The notes beneath the pieces were generated by a model. It searched no databases. It worked only from the letters and a program-made list of their open reading frames with translations, and was not told the origin of the DNA. The translations under genes were made by a program, and so were the position numbers. DNA of 64,000 nt from CAVTSA01 sp963737225 (lineage in GTDB: Bacteria; Chloroflexota; Dormibacteria; Dormibacterales; Dormibacteraceae): the NCBI GenBank assembly GCA_963737225.1, contig CAVTSA010000017.1:1-64000 (forward strand), given 5' to 3'. Below, piece by piece: positions 1 through 9,206 of the stretch (the stretch's first letter is position 1; every line of letters starts with the position of its first letter).

Positions 1-51
1 GCACCGAAGCTCGACGAGCATCGACATCCGACATCCGGCTCGCCGTCGCAC

Positions 52-606
52 TCAGTCTTCGTCGGAGTGGCCACGCCGGCGACCGTGGATGATGCTGTAG
101 AGCTCGTGCCAGATCCCCAGCGAAGGCCCCGATGAGCTCCCGGGCCCTGAGTATCCCGGTCAAGAAGAAGATGACGGCCAGGGTGGCCAGGGCTTCCGCC
201 GCTGCCGCGTCTTGGGGGGAGCGTGCGAGCCGGATGGCGCCGACGAACTGCAAACCGAAGGCGGCGACCGGGCCGATCAGGAAGAGCTCGTCGGGAAGGT
301 CTCGCCCGTGCAGGCCGCGTGGGCGCAGCACAGAGATCAAAGAGACGAGGGCCCGGACCAGGCCCACGACAGCGACCGCCTCCACCGCGGCAGCGAGATT
401 GTCGCCGATCAACGCGAACAGAGAGACGACCAGGGCGTTGACGAAGGCGGTCAGCGACACGAATGCGCGCACCCGGTGGATCTGCATGGCCCCGACTCGA
501 CCAGTCGCTCCTGCGAGATCGAGACCGCGACGAAGAGCAACCCGACAAGTGCGCCGGCAACACCCGCGCTGGCCTCGAAGAACAGCCGCAGGTCAGGGGG
601 TGTCAT
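52..606 (-). pseudogene. Small multi-pass membrane protein, frameshifted
   Basis: The reading frame starts at the ATG ending at 606 (MTPPDLRLFFEASAGVAGAL) and shows a first hydrophobic helix (GALVGLLFVAVSIS). It is then lost near 490. A second minus-strand frame continues with MQIHRVRAFVSLTAFVNALV and further hydrophobic stretches down to about 125. A third frame gives a plausible polar end (GIWHELYSIIHGRRRGHSDE) with a stop at 52-54. Joined, these make a protein of about 184 residues with perhaps four or five membrane helices. Two indels are needed, so either the gene is decayed or the sequence has errors here. I do not recognise the family and assign no function. Confidence 0.5.
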
Positions 607-861
607 GCATGCGCATTTTCGCGGCTGGGGTGCACCGGCAGCCGAGTGCCTGCTCGCGGGGTTGGGCGTCCCCGTCGGCGCCGGCGGACATGGTCCCGCG
701 CCCGAGTTCGGCGCCCTCCGAGGGGTGCATCGGTAAGACGGAATGTCCGCGTGTGCACTGCCCGCAGGCCGTGCCGACCTCGGCGACGCCGATCCCAGCT
801 CGCCTACGACAGGACGATCCGCCGACGGGACCCGCGTGACCGAAGCCGATACGATCCTCTC

Positions 862-1248
862 GTGTTCACGATCGCCGACGTCGAGGATGTGCACGATCGC
901 CTGGGCACCGCCGCGACCCTGCCCGAATACCTGCGGGAACTCAACGCGATGGGGGTCGCACGGAGCCATTCATTTCTGTCGGACGGCCACTCCGAGTACG
1001 TCAGCGAGGACGGCCACAGGGTGGCCGGCCCGGCCACACACGAGCCGCTCGTGGTGGCGGAGGCCGCAAGCCCCGATCAGGCGCGCGACCTCCTCGAACG
1101 GCACAGCCGGGGTGAGAGCAGCTACTTCGAGATGTCGAAGGGGCTTGCCGGAAGCGGGATAGCGAAGTGGACCTTCGACACCGAGCGGATGACGATCTCC
1201 TATTGCGACGTGGCGGACCACGAGGTCTTCGTGGACGAGATCCGCTGA
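862..1248 (+). CDS. DUF1398 (YbcV-like) family protein
   Basis: A 128-residue soluble protein beginning VFTIADVEDVHDRLG from a GTG. The pattern matches the DUF1398 family: an N-terminal helix with a spaced LPEYLRELNAMGV, then SHSFLSDGHSEYVSEDG, then a C-terminal strand region ISYCDVADHEVFVDEI. The family is small, cytosolic and of unknown function. The open frame extends upstream to 463, but that part has no family similarity, is very arginine- and proline-rich, and overlaps the neighbouring minus-strand gene, so the GTG at 862 is preferred. A TACGAT -10-like hexamer lies about 12 bases before it, so the transcript may be short-leadered. Confidence 0.7.
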   Translation: MFTIADVEDVHDRLGTAATLPEYLRELNAMGVARSHSFLSDGHSEYVSEDGHRVAGPATHEPLVVAEAASPDQARDLLERHSRGESSYFEMSKGLAGSGIAKWTFDTERMTISYCDVADHEVFVDEIR

Positions 1249-1351
1249 TGCGGACGCGGGCGGACCCGGACCGGGAGTGGCAACCCAGGGCGCCCCAGAC
1301 GCAAGCATGCAAAATGGACGGTGGCCGGCGACAACGGCCGTGTGACCGCAT

Positions 1352-2476
1352 ATGAGCATTTCGCTACCCATCGGTGTAGCCGCCGTCGCGGCCATCTTCG
1401 TCGCCCTGGTGGCGATCGTGCTCTACGGCTTCCTGCAGGACGGGAAGACGACAAAACCGCGTGACAAGAGCCGGCGGCGCAAACCGGGGCCGCGACGCCC
1501 GGGCACCCCGCGGTCGTCCCAGCCGAAGCGCCGCGCCGTGTCCCTGCCTCCGGACGCGACCGTCACGTTCGCTGCTGAGCGCCGGGATGCGGGCATCGAC
1601 GAGGTCCTGAACGCGCTTGACGCCGATATGGTCGGGCTGGTCCCGGTGAAGAAGAAGGTGGAGGAGGTCGCGGCGCTCCTCCTCGTCGATCGCGCGCGGA
1701 ACCGCTTTGGCCTCGAAGCGCCGCGGCCGAACCTGCACATGTGCTTCACCGGTCCCCCGGGCACCGGAAAGACCACGGTGGCACTGCGGATGGCCGATTT
1801 GCTGCACCGGCTCGGTTACCTGGAGGAGGGCCACCTGGTCCATGCCATGCGCGACGACCTGGTGGGCGAGTACATCGGCCAGACCGCGCCGAAGACCAAG
1901 CGGACCCTTGACCGGGCGATGGGCGGGGTCCTGTTCATCGACGAGGCGTACTACCTCTCTCGGGACTCCGACACCAAGGACTACGGCCAGGAAGCGATCG
2001 AGATCCTGCTCCAGGTGATGGAGAACGAGCGCGACAAGCTCGTCGTGATCCTTGCCGGCTACAAGGATCGGATGGATACGTTCTTCGCGTCAAACCCCGG
2101 GATGGGCTCCCGGGTCGCGCATCATCTCGATTTCGCCGCCTACGACGTCAGCGAGCTGACGGACATCGCCCGGCTCATGCTGAAGCAGACCCGGTATTAC
2201 CTCTCGGCGGACGCGGAAGACGCGTTCCGCAACTACATCACGCGCCAGATGGACGACCCGCTGTTCGGCAACGCGCGCAGCGTCCGCAACGAGTTGGAGC
2301 GCGCCCGGCTCCGTCACGCGCACCGTCTGACCTCCGACCCGGACCGCAGCTGGACCCGCGATGACCTGATGCGCATCGAGCCCGCGGATATCGGCCTGGG
2401 CGTGGCGGAGCTGGTGACCGGGCCCCAGCAGTTGCTGGACAGCCTCGGCGTGGATGCGCGCAGGCTGGAGCACTGA
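1352..2476 (+). CDS. cbbX: CbbX-family AAA+ ATPase with N-terminal membrane anchor
   Basis: 374 residues. Residues 5-28 form a hydrophobic helix (VAAVAAIFVALVAIVLYGFL), followed by a Lys/Arg/Pro-rich linker to about residue 70 and then a CbbX-type AAA+ module. Walker A is GPPGTGKTT (about 134-142) and Walker B is VLFIDEAYYL (about 193-202). The stretches DYGQEAIEILLQVMEN and ILAGYKDRMDTFF are hallmarks of red-type Rubisco activase CbbX. The C-terminal NARSVRNELERARLRHAHRL also fits. CbbX removes inhibitory sugar phosphates from red-type Rubisco, but no Rubisco gene lies in this window. Canonical CbbX is soluble, so the anchor is unusual. A type VII-secretion EccA-like or other CbxX/CfxQ role cannot be excluded. 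Confidence 0.78.
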   Translation: MSISLPIGVAAVAAIFVALVAIVLYGFLQDGKTTKPRDKSRRRKPGPRRPGTPRSSQPKRRAVSLPPDATVTFAAERRDAGIDEVLNALDADMVGLVPVKKKVEEVAALLLVDRARNRFGLEAPRPNLHMCFTGPPGTGKTTVALRMADLLHRLGYLEEGHLVHAMRDDLVGEYIGQTAPKTKRTLDRAMGGVLFIDEAYYLSRDSDTKDYGQEAIEILLQVMENERDKLVVILAGYKDRMDTFFASNPGMGSRVAHHLDFAAYDVSELTDIARLMLKQTRYYLSADAEDAFRNYITRQMDDPLFGNARSVRNELERARLRHAHRLTSDPDRSWTRDDLMRIEPADIGLGVAELVTGPQQLLDSLGVDARRLEH

Positions 2477-2493
2477 AAACAGACATCGGGACC

Positions 2494-2559
2494 GGCTGTT
2501 GGTGCACCAATCGCCCAGGTGCGGTGCTCGGAATCGGCAATTGGTGCACCAATCGCCCT
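2494..2559. repeat. Paired-palindrome intergenic repeat, copy A
   Basis: Two palindromes, TTGGTGCACCAA at 2499-2510 and ATTGGTGCACCAAT at 2540-2553, each followed by CGCCC. Their centres (2504.5 and 2546.5) are exactly 42 bp apart. The spacer contains GTGCGGTGCTCGGAAT, which is largely conserved in the second copy of this element at 11259-11324. It sits between the convergent ends of the cbbX-like gene and the response-regulator gene. Confidence 0.85.
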
Positions 2560-2603
2560 CTCCACCCCCACAGTGTCCCCCCGTCCTGGCGAGTGCGGCG
2601 ACC

Positions 2604-3251
2604 TTAGTCGGCGAGCCCTGAGTCACGCGCCCGCAGGATGGCCTGGGTCCGGTCCGCCACCTGAAGCTTCCCGAAGATGTTCGAAAGGTAGTTCGACACC
2701 GTCTTCGAGCTCAGCGAGAGCTCCCGCGCGATGGCCAGGTTGCTCTTGCCCTGCGCGAGCAGAGCGAGTATCTCCCGCTCCCGCTGGGTGAGGGTGGGAA
2801 AGAGCGACGCCCGGACGCCGCGATCCATGCTGGTAAAGAAATCGATCACCCGGGAGGCGATACCGGCGCTGAAGATGGCCTCTCCTCTGCCCACCGCCCG
2901 GACGGCTCGGAGTATCTCGTCCTTGTCCGCGTCCTTGAGGAGATAGCCGCGGGCCCCGGCGCGCATCGCCGTGAAGATGGACGCGTCGTCGGCGAACATG
3001 GTCAGCACCAGGACGCGGATCTGAGGGCTCGCGCGCACTATGGCCCGGGTGGCCTCGACGCCGTTGAGGTCTTGCATCTGGAGGTCCATGACGACGACCT
3101 CCGGCTGGAGCTCCTCCGACAGCGCCACCGCCTGCCGTCCGGTGCCGGCCTCCGCCAGCACCTCGATCTCCGGGTCTGCCCCGAGCGCGCTCGAGAGCCC
3201 CTCCCGGAAGAGTGGGTGGTCATCAACGATCAGAACGCGAAGTCGCTCCAT
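2604..3251 (-). CDS. NarL/FixJ-family response regulator
   Basis: 215 residues from the ATG ending at 3251 (MERLRVLIVDDHPLFREGL). The receiver domain (1-120) has the acidic pair in IVDDHP, the phosphoacceptor Asp in VVVMDLQMQ, and the Lys in YLLKDA. The C-terminal LuxR-type HTH (about 150-215) reads LTQREREILALLAQGKSNLAIA then LSSKTVSNYLSNIFGKL. It is the transcriptional output partner of the histidine kinase upstream, whose 3' end overlaps this start by 29 bases, so the pair is translationally coupled. A longer open frame upstream lies inside the kinase gene and is rejected as a start. Confidence 0.92.
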   Translation of the reverse strand: MERLRVLIVDDHPLFREGLSSALGADPEIEVLAEAGTGRQAVALSEELQPEVVVMDLQMQDLNGVEATRAIVRASPQIRVLVLTMFADDASIFTAMRAGARGYLLKDADKDEILRAVRAVGRGEAIFSAGIASRVIDFFTSMDRGVRASLFPTLTQREREILALLAQGKSNLAIARELSLSSKTVSNYLSNIFGKLQVADRTQAILRARDSGLAD

Positions 3252-5341
3252 CCTTACCCTCCGGGTCCGCCCCGGCGTTGCCATTTGGGAGCCGGGCAAA
3301 GACCCGGGTGCCGCCGCCGGCACCAGGCGCGACACGGCAGATCCCGCCCAGCTCCACGGCACGCTCCTGCATCGAGATCAGTCCGACGCACCGGCGGTGC
3401 GTCGGGTCCAACCCGACGCCGTCATCGTCGATGCTCAGCTCGAGGTCGGTGCCGGCGCCTCGGCGGCGGAGGGCGAGACCCACGGTGCAGGTTCTGGCCC
3501 GGGCGTGCCGGACCACGTTCAAGAGCGCTTCCTGGGCGATGCGGTAGGCAGCGACCTCGCAAGCCGCGGAAAGCGGCGGCAGCGCCTCCGGCAGGTCGAG
3601 GCGCATCCGCAGGCCGACGTCCGCCGACGCCAGCTGATCGGCCCGCTCTCGGATCGCCGCCACCAGGCCGAGCTCGTCCAGGGTGGGAGGCCGGAGATCA
3701 CGAGCGAGCTCGCGGACGGTCCCGACGCTGTCCCGGAGCGAGGTCTGCAGCTCTCGCACGATCTGGCGAGCCCGGGACGGGTCCTGTGGCATGAGGTCCG
3801 CGGCGGTGGAGGCTCGAAGCGCCAGCGCGGCCAGCGTCGGACCGAGCTCGTCGTGAAGATCGCGGCGCAGCCGGCGGCGCTCCTCCTCCCGTGACACGAC
3901 CAGGCTCTCCCGCTCCTGCTGCAGCTCCCGGTTGAGACGTACCGACTCCACGACCACGGCCGCAACCCGAGCGAGGTCGGCGAGCAGCTCACGTTCGCCG
4001 GCGGCCCACCGTCCGGCGTCGGAGCGGCGTCCGAACCGGAAGGGTTCCCACCTCCTCGCCCGCAAAGACCAGCGGGACCTCCTCTACCGCGCCACTCGAA
4101 TCACCGGCGTCGATCACGGCGGAGCCGGCGTCCGCGAGGACGATGCCCACGTAACGCAGCTTGAGCGCGTCTTTGATGCTCGCCACCACCATGGGAAGCA
4201 TCGCCTCTGGCGTCTGCGCGACATCCAGCTGCCGGCCAAGCCGGGAGATGGCCACGTACGGCTCGTCCTTGTAGCCGTAGATGAGGCGGTTCGCCGCTTT
4301 TTGCAGCTGGTGGCGCACGGGCTGGAAGGCGATGGCGATGAGACCGGTCGCGACCACCGAGAGCAGCAGGCTCTGCTGCGAGAAGATCAGCGACCCGATA
4401 CCTCCGACGATCAGCACGTAGCCGCCGACCACCATGACCGTGAGAGCGCCGTAGACCAGGGTGCGGTTGAGGATGACGTCGATGTCGAAGAGGTGATCGC
4501 GGAGGATGGCGATACCGATGGAGACCGGGATCAGTGCCCGGAAGAGGTGCTGCAACCCGATCTCGACCAGCAGGACGCGGGGATCACCGGTGACGGTCGA
4601 CGGCAGCCCCGCATGCCGCCAGAAGGACGTCCCCGCGAGGACATACCCCGCCACGCCGACCGCGACACCGAGCACGACCCACTTGGTCTGGAGGCGTTCG
4701 CGAGGCGTGGACACGCGCCAGTAGCGATAGAGCTGGGCGGCGGGAAAGCTGGCCCAGAGGACGGCGGTCGCGGCAGTGCCGGCCACGGCCGGCCACTGGG
4801 GGATCCCGATCGGGGTGTTCCAGGTGAGCGCAGTGAGCGCCCAGGCGACGGCCAGGTACCGGGTCCAGCCGGGAACGAAACGCCCGCTCGGGAAGAGGTA
4901 GAAGAAGAGGACCCAGGACAGGTACGCCAACAGTCCGAGAAGGCCGGCCGCCGCCGCCTCCGGGCCCGTAGCTGCGGCCGGCAGATAATCGCCGGCAACC
5001 ACCGAGCCGTTGTGCGGTCCCCAGATCACTAGAGCCAGCGCGGTGAGCAGCGCCATCCGGTCGCGAGGGCGGCGCAGATAGATCAGGGTCGCGACGCCGG
5101 TGAAGAGAGCCACGAAGGCCGCGTCGAAGCCCAGGCGAATCAGCGCGTAGGCCTGCTCCGACATGCCGACGCCCGCCAGCGACCGGGCCTGCTCCGGGCT
5201 GAGGTGGGTGAGCTGGCCATAGCCGATCACCAGCTTCAACGTGAACGCTGCAAGCGAAAGCACGGCAACCACGGGCCAGATGGCGCGTACCACTGCCAGC
5301 CGGCGGCCGCCGGCAGCGGTACGGACAGCAGCGGCCATCAC
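3223..5341 (-). CDS. NarL-type sensor histidine kinase (one frameshift near 4034)
   Basis: The N-terminal 300 or so residues contain repeated hydrophobic segments (for example VVAVLSLAAFTLKLVIGY and YLSWVLFFYLFP), indicating a membrane sensor. A GAF-like region follows (LKLRYVGIVLADAG and VPLVFAGEEVGTL). After a one-base frameshift near 4034 the protein continues as RFGRRSDAGRWAAGE, then a coiled coil, and the HisKA_3 box EEERRRLRRDLHDELGPTLA with the phospho-accepting His. The HATPase_c domain follows with NVVRHA and the G1 box DDDGVGLD. The join needs loss of one base in the stretch reading cttccgg on the coding strand. Ligand unknown; its partner is the overlapping response regulator downstream. 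Confidence 0.82.
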
Positions 5342-5382
5342 CTGAGAGCGATCATCCCACAGATCCGGCGACCGGGCCCCGC

Positions 5383-6030
5383 TCAGGCTTCGGCCGCGGT
5401 CGACTGAGCGGCAAGGGGGCGCTGGTCGCCCGCAAACGCGCGCCGAAGCTCCACCACGGCGACGATCAGGATCCAGACCGGGGCTGCGAGGAACGCGTAC
5501 ATGCCGAGCGGTCCAGCCACGGCAAGGAGCCCGATCAACAGTGCGACCGCTCCCAGCCAGCGCGGCACCGCAGCGCTGAGCAAGCCGGCCAACCCGGCGG
5601 CAAGACAGAGGATCGCGATGCCGGCCACAGTGGGGACGAAGTCCTCGTTGGCCAGCACGAGGGCCACTGGAGCCACCGCCGTCTGGCCATCGATCGAGGC
5701 ATGGAGCAGCGCGTCATGAGTGAGGGCGGTGAAGAGGATCCCGACGCTCCACACCACCCCGCCGGCCAGAATGGCGCCCGGGAGCGGTCCTCGCTCACCC
5801 CGGCTGCGAGCGGCGGTCGTGCTTTGCAGGTTGGCGGCGAAGAAGACCAGAAGGACCGCGGCCACGGTCCAGGCCATGATCGAGGCGACGATGGCGGTCT
5901 GGTGGGCCGCGTAATAGGTGACGGCGGCGGCCGGCGAGGTCAAGCCGTCGGAGCCGGCGTGAAGCGCGAAACCGGCGATCCACGCGATGAAGAAGGCGAC
6001 GCCGGTCAGGGGCCAAAGGCGACGAAGCAT
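5383..6030 (-). CDS. Multi-pass membrane protein of unknown function
   Basis: 215 residues starting MLRRLWPLTGVAFFIAWIAG, with GGAGG eight bases before the ATG; a longer frame upstream is unlikely. About six hydrophobic helices are spaced as in DUF4386-like four-to-six-helix membrane proteins (IVASIMAWTVAAVLLVFFAA, GAILAGGVVWSVGILF, VAGIAILCLAAGLAGLL and a last pair before a short polar tail). There is no catalytic motif. It lies downstream of the MDR enzyme gene on the same strand and upstream of the histidine kinase. Confidence 0.6.
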   Translation of the reverse strand: MLRRLWPLTGVAFFIAWIAGFALHAGSDGLTSPAAAVTYYAAHQTAIVASIMAWTVAAVLLVFFAANLQSTTAARSRGERGPLPGAILAGGVVWSVGILFTALTHDALLHASIDGQTAVAPVALVLANEDFVPTVAGIAILCLAAGLAGLLSAAVPRWLGAVALLIGLLAVAGPLGMYAFLAAPVWILIVAVVELRRAFAGDQRPLAAQSTAAEA

Positions 6031-6077
6031 GATGACTTCCTCCATGAATGTCCTCGGGGCTGCGGGGCTCGGCGCCC

Positions 6078-6103
6078 GTTCCAGCCACCCATCTGGTTGG
6101 AAC
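6078..6103. other. Inverted repeat in the leader of the membrane protein gene
   Basis: Arms GTTCCAGCCA and TGGTTGGAAC (9 of 10 complementary) flank the hexanucleotide CCCATC, about 50 bases upstream of the start codon at 6030. It could form a hairpin in the mRNA leader or serve as an operator; nothing in the sequence decides between these. Confidence 0.4.
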
Positions 6104-6113
6104 CTATCGGTGG

Positions 6114-6210
6114 AGTCTTCCCAGGAGGTAGGGGGTCGCTCCACCAGGTCCCGGGAAGTCTTCCCGGGACCGGGTCACGCGGCGGTCGGTCCGGCAAGCC
6201 TTCTGGCCGG
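6114..6210. repeat. Triple imperfect palindromic repeat, about 40-43 bp period
   Basis: The central unit at 6147-6171 is a perfect 25-bp palindrome with core CCGGGAAGTCTTCCCGG. A half-copy AGTCTTCCCAGGA lies at 6114-6126 (offset 43) and a diverged copy GGTCCGGCAAGCCTTCTGG begins at 6188 (offset about 40). This intergenic stretch separates the MDR gene (ends 6273) from the membrane protein gene (starts 6030). It resembles the 42-bp-spaced palindrome pairs elsewhere in the window but is less regular. Confidence 0.5.
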
Positions 6211-6272
6211 CTCCCGGCGGTGGTGAGCTCCTCTCGAGAGTCGGCTGCCGGACCGCGTGGCTGGGATGTGCG

Positions 6273-7190
6273 CTACTCGACCACGCGGACGATCGTCTTG
6301 CCCGGTACTCGGAGGGTCCCCCCGAACGCAGCCGGTGCGTCTGCGAGGGAGACGACCTGCCCGACGATCGTCCGCAGCCGCCCGACGCGAACCCGCTGCA
6401 GGATGTCGACCAGCCGAGCACGATCGGGCTCGACGACGAAGAAGATCGCTCGCCCGTCTCTCGGCTGCGCCGCCGGCGGGCCGGCGATTGTCACCAGAGT
6501 GCCACCGGCTCGCACGGCCGCGATGGATCTTTCCCCGACCTTCCCGCCGATCACGTCGAGGACGAGATCCACGTGACCGACGTCCTCGAGCCTGTCGGCC
6601 GCGAGGTCCAGGAACTCGTGCACGCCCAGATCGATGGCGGTGGCGCGTTCCGCGGCCCGACCGGTGCCCACGACGCAGGCACCGGCCTCTCGAGCCAGCT
6701 GTGTCGCGACCGAGCCGACGCCACCCGCCGCGCCGTGGATCAAGACGGTCTGGCCGGAGCGCAGATCGCCGTGGTCGAACAGGGCCTGCCATGCAGTGAG
6801 GCCGGCGATCGGCAGGCTCGCGGCAACGGTGTGATCGACGTCTGCAGCAAGCGGCGCGAGGTTGCGTGCTTCCACGGCGACGTATTCGGCAAGCGTGCCG
6901 TTTCGCGTCCAATCGGCGAGCCCGAAGACCCGCTGGCCGACGGTCAAACCGGTGGTCCCGTAGCCGAGTTCGGTGACGACACCGGAGACCTCGTGACCGG
7001 GGATGCTCGGGGTACGGTCTCTCCCGGCCCGGTCGCTCCAGGTACCCGGCCAGGCGAGCTCCCCTGGAGTGAACCCGGAGGCGTGGACCCGGACGATGAC
7101 GTCGTTCTCCGACGCATGAGGCATCGGCTGATCGCTGAGCACCATGCCGGCGATTCCGGCCTCGCGGTCGATGACGGTGAAGGCCTTCAC
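6273..7190 (-). CDS. NADP-dependent zinc-type alcohol dehydrogenase-like / quinone oxidoreductase
   Basis: 305 residues, medium-chain dehydrogenase/reductase superfamily. The N-terminal GroES-like part (1-125) has HASGFTPGELAWPG and the conserved GHEVSGVVTELG. The Rossmann part has TVLIHGAAGGVGSVATQLA and later FVVEPDRARL. Structural-zinc cysteines are absent, as is usual for quinone-oxidoreductase-type members (QorA/AdhP-like), which reduce quinones or enones with NADPH. It stands alone on the minus strand between the MFS gene and the membrane protein. Substrate not predictable. Confidence 0.85.
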   Translation of the reverse strand: MKAFTVIDREAGIAGMVLSDQPMPHASENDVIVRVHASGFTPGELAWPGTWSDRAGRDRTPSIPGHEVSGVVTELGYGTTGLTVGQRVFGLADWTRNGTLAEYVAVEARNLAPLAADVDHTVAASLPIAGLTAWQALFDHGDLRSGQTVLIHGAAGGVGSVATQLAREAGACVVGTGRAAERATAIDLGVHEFLDLAADRLEDVGHVDLVLDVIGGKVGERSIAAVRAGGTLVTIAGPPAAQPRDGRAIFFVVEPDRARLVDILQRVRVGRLRTIVGQVVSLADAPAAFGGTLRVPGKTIVRVVE

Positions 7191-7329
7191 GAGTCGCCTC
7201 CCTGAACGCGAACGTCGACCAGGGGCGAGCCGGCCCCTTCATGGCCACGGTAGCGGCCCGTGACCCGCCGCGACTCGCCGCCGAACGCGGAGACGGCTGC
7301 GGCGAGACGCGCCGCTGCGGGAGCTGGAT

Positions 7330-8565
7330 CTAGGGCTGCCGGCGCGGCATCGTCCCAAGCCTGCCCGCGGTGCGGAAGGGTGAGAAGAGGACGATCGAGG
7401 CCGCGACGATGAAGATCGCGACACAGGCCCCGAGCCCGACGACGACTCCGGCGATGGTGGCGAGCGCGCCGCCGGCGAGGGCGCCCACGAAGGCGCCGGT
7501 CCGGTTCGCGGCGCGGAGGGTTGTGTTGGTGCGGCCCTGAAGTTCGTCTGGCGTGACCGTCTGGCGAAAGCCCATCTCGTTCGCATTCTCGATACCCATG
7601 GCGAGTCCGTAGAGCGTCATGCCCGTGAACAGCGGCAGCGCTGCGAGGTGGCCGACCAGAGGGGCGAGCGTGATGATGGCCCAGAGCAGCGGATACGCCA
7701 GGCGGGTAGCGACGATGACCGCTCCCGCGCCGAACCGCCGGCCCAACCGAGGAGCGGCGAAGGCGCCTACCAGGGTGGCTGCGCCGGCGGCGGCCAGGAG
7801 CAGCCCGTAGATCGGCGGGGTGAAGTGGAGGGTCCGCAGGACCAAAGGGATGAGGATGGTGAAAGCGGCGCTGTTGCCGACGAACCACACGTGTGTCGAC
7901 CAGGCCAGCGGGCCGAGCTCTCGGTGCCTGTAGGCCCAACGAAGTCCGTCCCGGATCTCCCCGCCGGCGCGGCGCCTGGGCCCGGCCTCCGCCCTCGGCT
8001 CATCGATCCGGATTGTGGCGAGGATGGCCGCATCGACAACGTAGCTGACAGCGTCGAGCGCGATCGACAGCGGTCCGCCGAGAAGGCCGACAAGCCCTCC
8101 ACCCAACGCCGGTCCAAGTGTCGACGCCGCGGCGTCGCTCTGGTCGAGACGGGCATTGGCCGAGACCAGCTGTGATCGTGCCACGATCGAGCTGAGAAAC
8201 GATTGGCGCGCCCCGACGCCGAACACCGCCGCACAGCTGAAGACGAACAGGGTGGCGACGATCGCCCAGATCGACAGGGCGTGAGCGAGCCAGAGCAGGG
8301 GAATCACCACCAGAACCCCGGCGCGGACAGCGCTGGACCAGACGAGGACCGGCTTTCGGCGCCAGCGGTCGATGAGCATTCCTGCGAACAGCCCGAGGAC
8401 GGTGTAGGCCGCGAGTGGCGCGGCGTTCACGTACCCAACCTCCAGCGGTGATGCGTGGAGGAGGGTTACGACGATGACCGGCAGTGCGACCGACGTGACC
8501 GAGGTCCCGACCGAGCTCAGGGTCGACGCAGTCCAGAAGCGCGCGAAGTTGTGGGCTCGCAGCAC
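7330..8565 (-). CDS. MFS transporter, EntS-like (MFS_3) family
   Basis: About 411 residues from a GTG (VLRAHNFARFWTASTLSSVG), the usual N-terminus of MFS_3 exporters. The frame stays open upstream to an ATG at 8700, but those extra 45 residues are low-complexity and non-homologous. About twelve membrane helices are visible. The loop between helices 2 and 3 carries the family signature GMLIDRWRRKPVLV, and the second half has AAPRLGRRFGAGAVIV. Relatives export siderophores or drugs; the substrate here is unknown. The mRNA leader has only a weak AGGAG. Confidence 0.8.
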   Translation of the reverse strand: MLRAHNFARFWTASTLSSVGTSVTSVALPVIVVTLLHASPLEVGYVNAAPLAAYTVLGLFAGMLIDRWRRKPVLVWSSAVRAGVLVVIPLLWLAHALSIWAIVATLFVFSCAAVFGVGARQSFLSSIVARSQLVSANARLDQSDAAASTLGPALGGGLVGLLGGPLSIALDAVSYVVDAAILATIRIDEPRAEAGPRRRAGGEIRDGLRWAYRHRELGPLAWSTHVWFVGNSAAFTILIPLVLRTLHFTPPIYGLLLAAAGAATLVGAFAAPRLGRRFGAGAVIVATRLAYPLLWAIITLAPLVGHLAALPLFTGMTLYGLAMGIENANEMGFRQTVTPDELQGRTNTTLRAANRTGAFVGALAGGALATIAGVVVGLGACVAIFIVAASIVLFSPFRTAGRLGTMPRRQP

Positions 8566-8747
8566 CTCGCCCTGCCCGGGCTCCTGGCTCGTGATGGCTC
8601 CATGGAAGCAGACCCGGCGCCGCCACGGGCACCTCGCGGGGACGCCAGAGGGGCTCAGAGAAGCGTCGTCGGTTGCGTCCGCGTGGGTGAATCGAGCCAC
8701 GCCTTGACCAGGGAGGGGCGATCGGCTACAACTCCCTCCACTCCCCC

Positions 8748-9206
8748 TCAGTCCCCGGTCTCGGGAAAAGAGCCCGGCGCACTCGAGGTCGGCCTGGACA
8801 GGACGATGTCCTCAGAGGCAAGCTGCACGCGGCCCACGATCGGCGCGTTCACGTCGATGCCCCTCTCCCGGAGATCGGCGAGAGGGAGATGAACGGAGCC
8901 GCTGCCGTGCGGTTGAATGACCCCGGGCAGCGTATCTCCCGGGACGGGGTCGAAGCCGGCGAGCCACCCGGAACCATCCTGCAGCTCGACGCCGACGCTT
9001 CTCACACGCACCGGGTGGCCCCCTCGATTGAAGGCGGTCACGACGACGGCTTGCACAGGTGGCCGGCCATCCCGCGGGACCACGTCGCAAGCCACCTCTA
9101 CCTTGACTCGCGTCCGCCTCGCCAAGCTCAATCTCACCATCTGCCCGACGAACAAGAGGCAAGCCAGGCCGACTCCGCAGATCGCCACCGCCAGCGCCGC
9201 CGGCAT
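8748..9206 (-). CDS. Membrane-anchored protein with beta-sandwich-like domain
   Basis: About 152 residues. One N-terminal transmembrane helix (ALAVAICGVGLACLLFVGQM) is followed by a basic stop-transfer segment (RLSLARRTRVKVE) and a strand-rich domain (VQAVVVTAFNRGGHPVRVRS then GSGSVHLPLADLRERGIDVN) that resembles an immunoglobulin-like fold. The start is uncertain: ATG at 9206 or a GTG four codons earlier. The open frame runs to 9518, but that extension is composition noise. Family not recognised; probably a small inner-membrane accessory protein. Confidence 0.5.
   Translation of the reverse strand: MPAALAVAICGVGLACLLFVGQMVRLSLARRTRVKVEVACDVVPRDGRPPVQAVVVTAFNRGGHPVRVRSVGVELQDGSGWLAGFDPVPGDTLPGVIQPHGSGSVHLPLADLRERGIDVNAPIVGRVQLASEDIVLSRPTSSAPGSFPETGD

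Noticed and set aside
463..861. N-terminal extension of the DUF1398 protein
   Set aside because: The extension is Arg/Pro-rich, antisense to the broken membrane gene, and outside the known family length.
2494..2559. Paired palindromes read as a minimal CRISPR array
   Set aside because: Only two repeats, the spacer is conserved between the two loci, and no cas genes are in the window.
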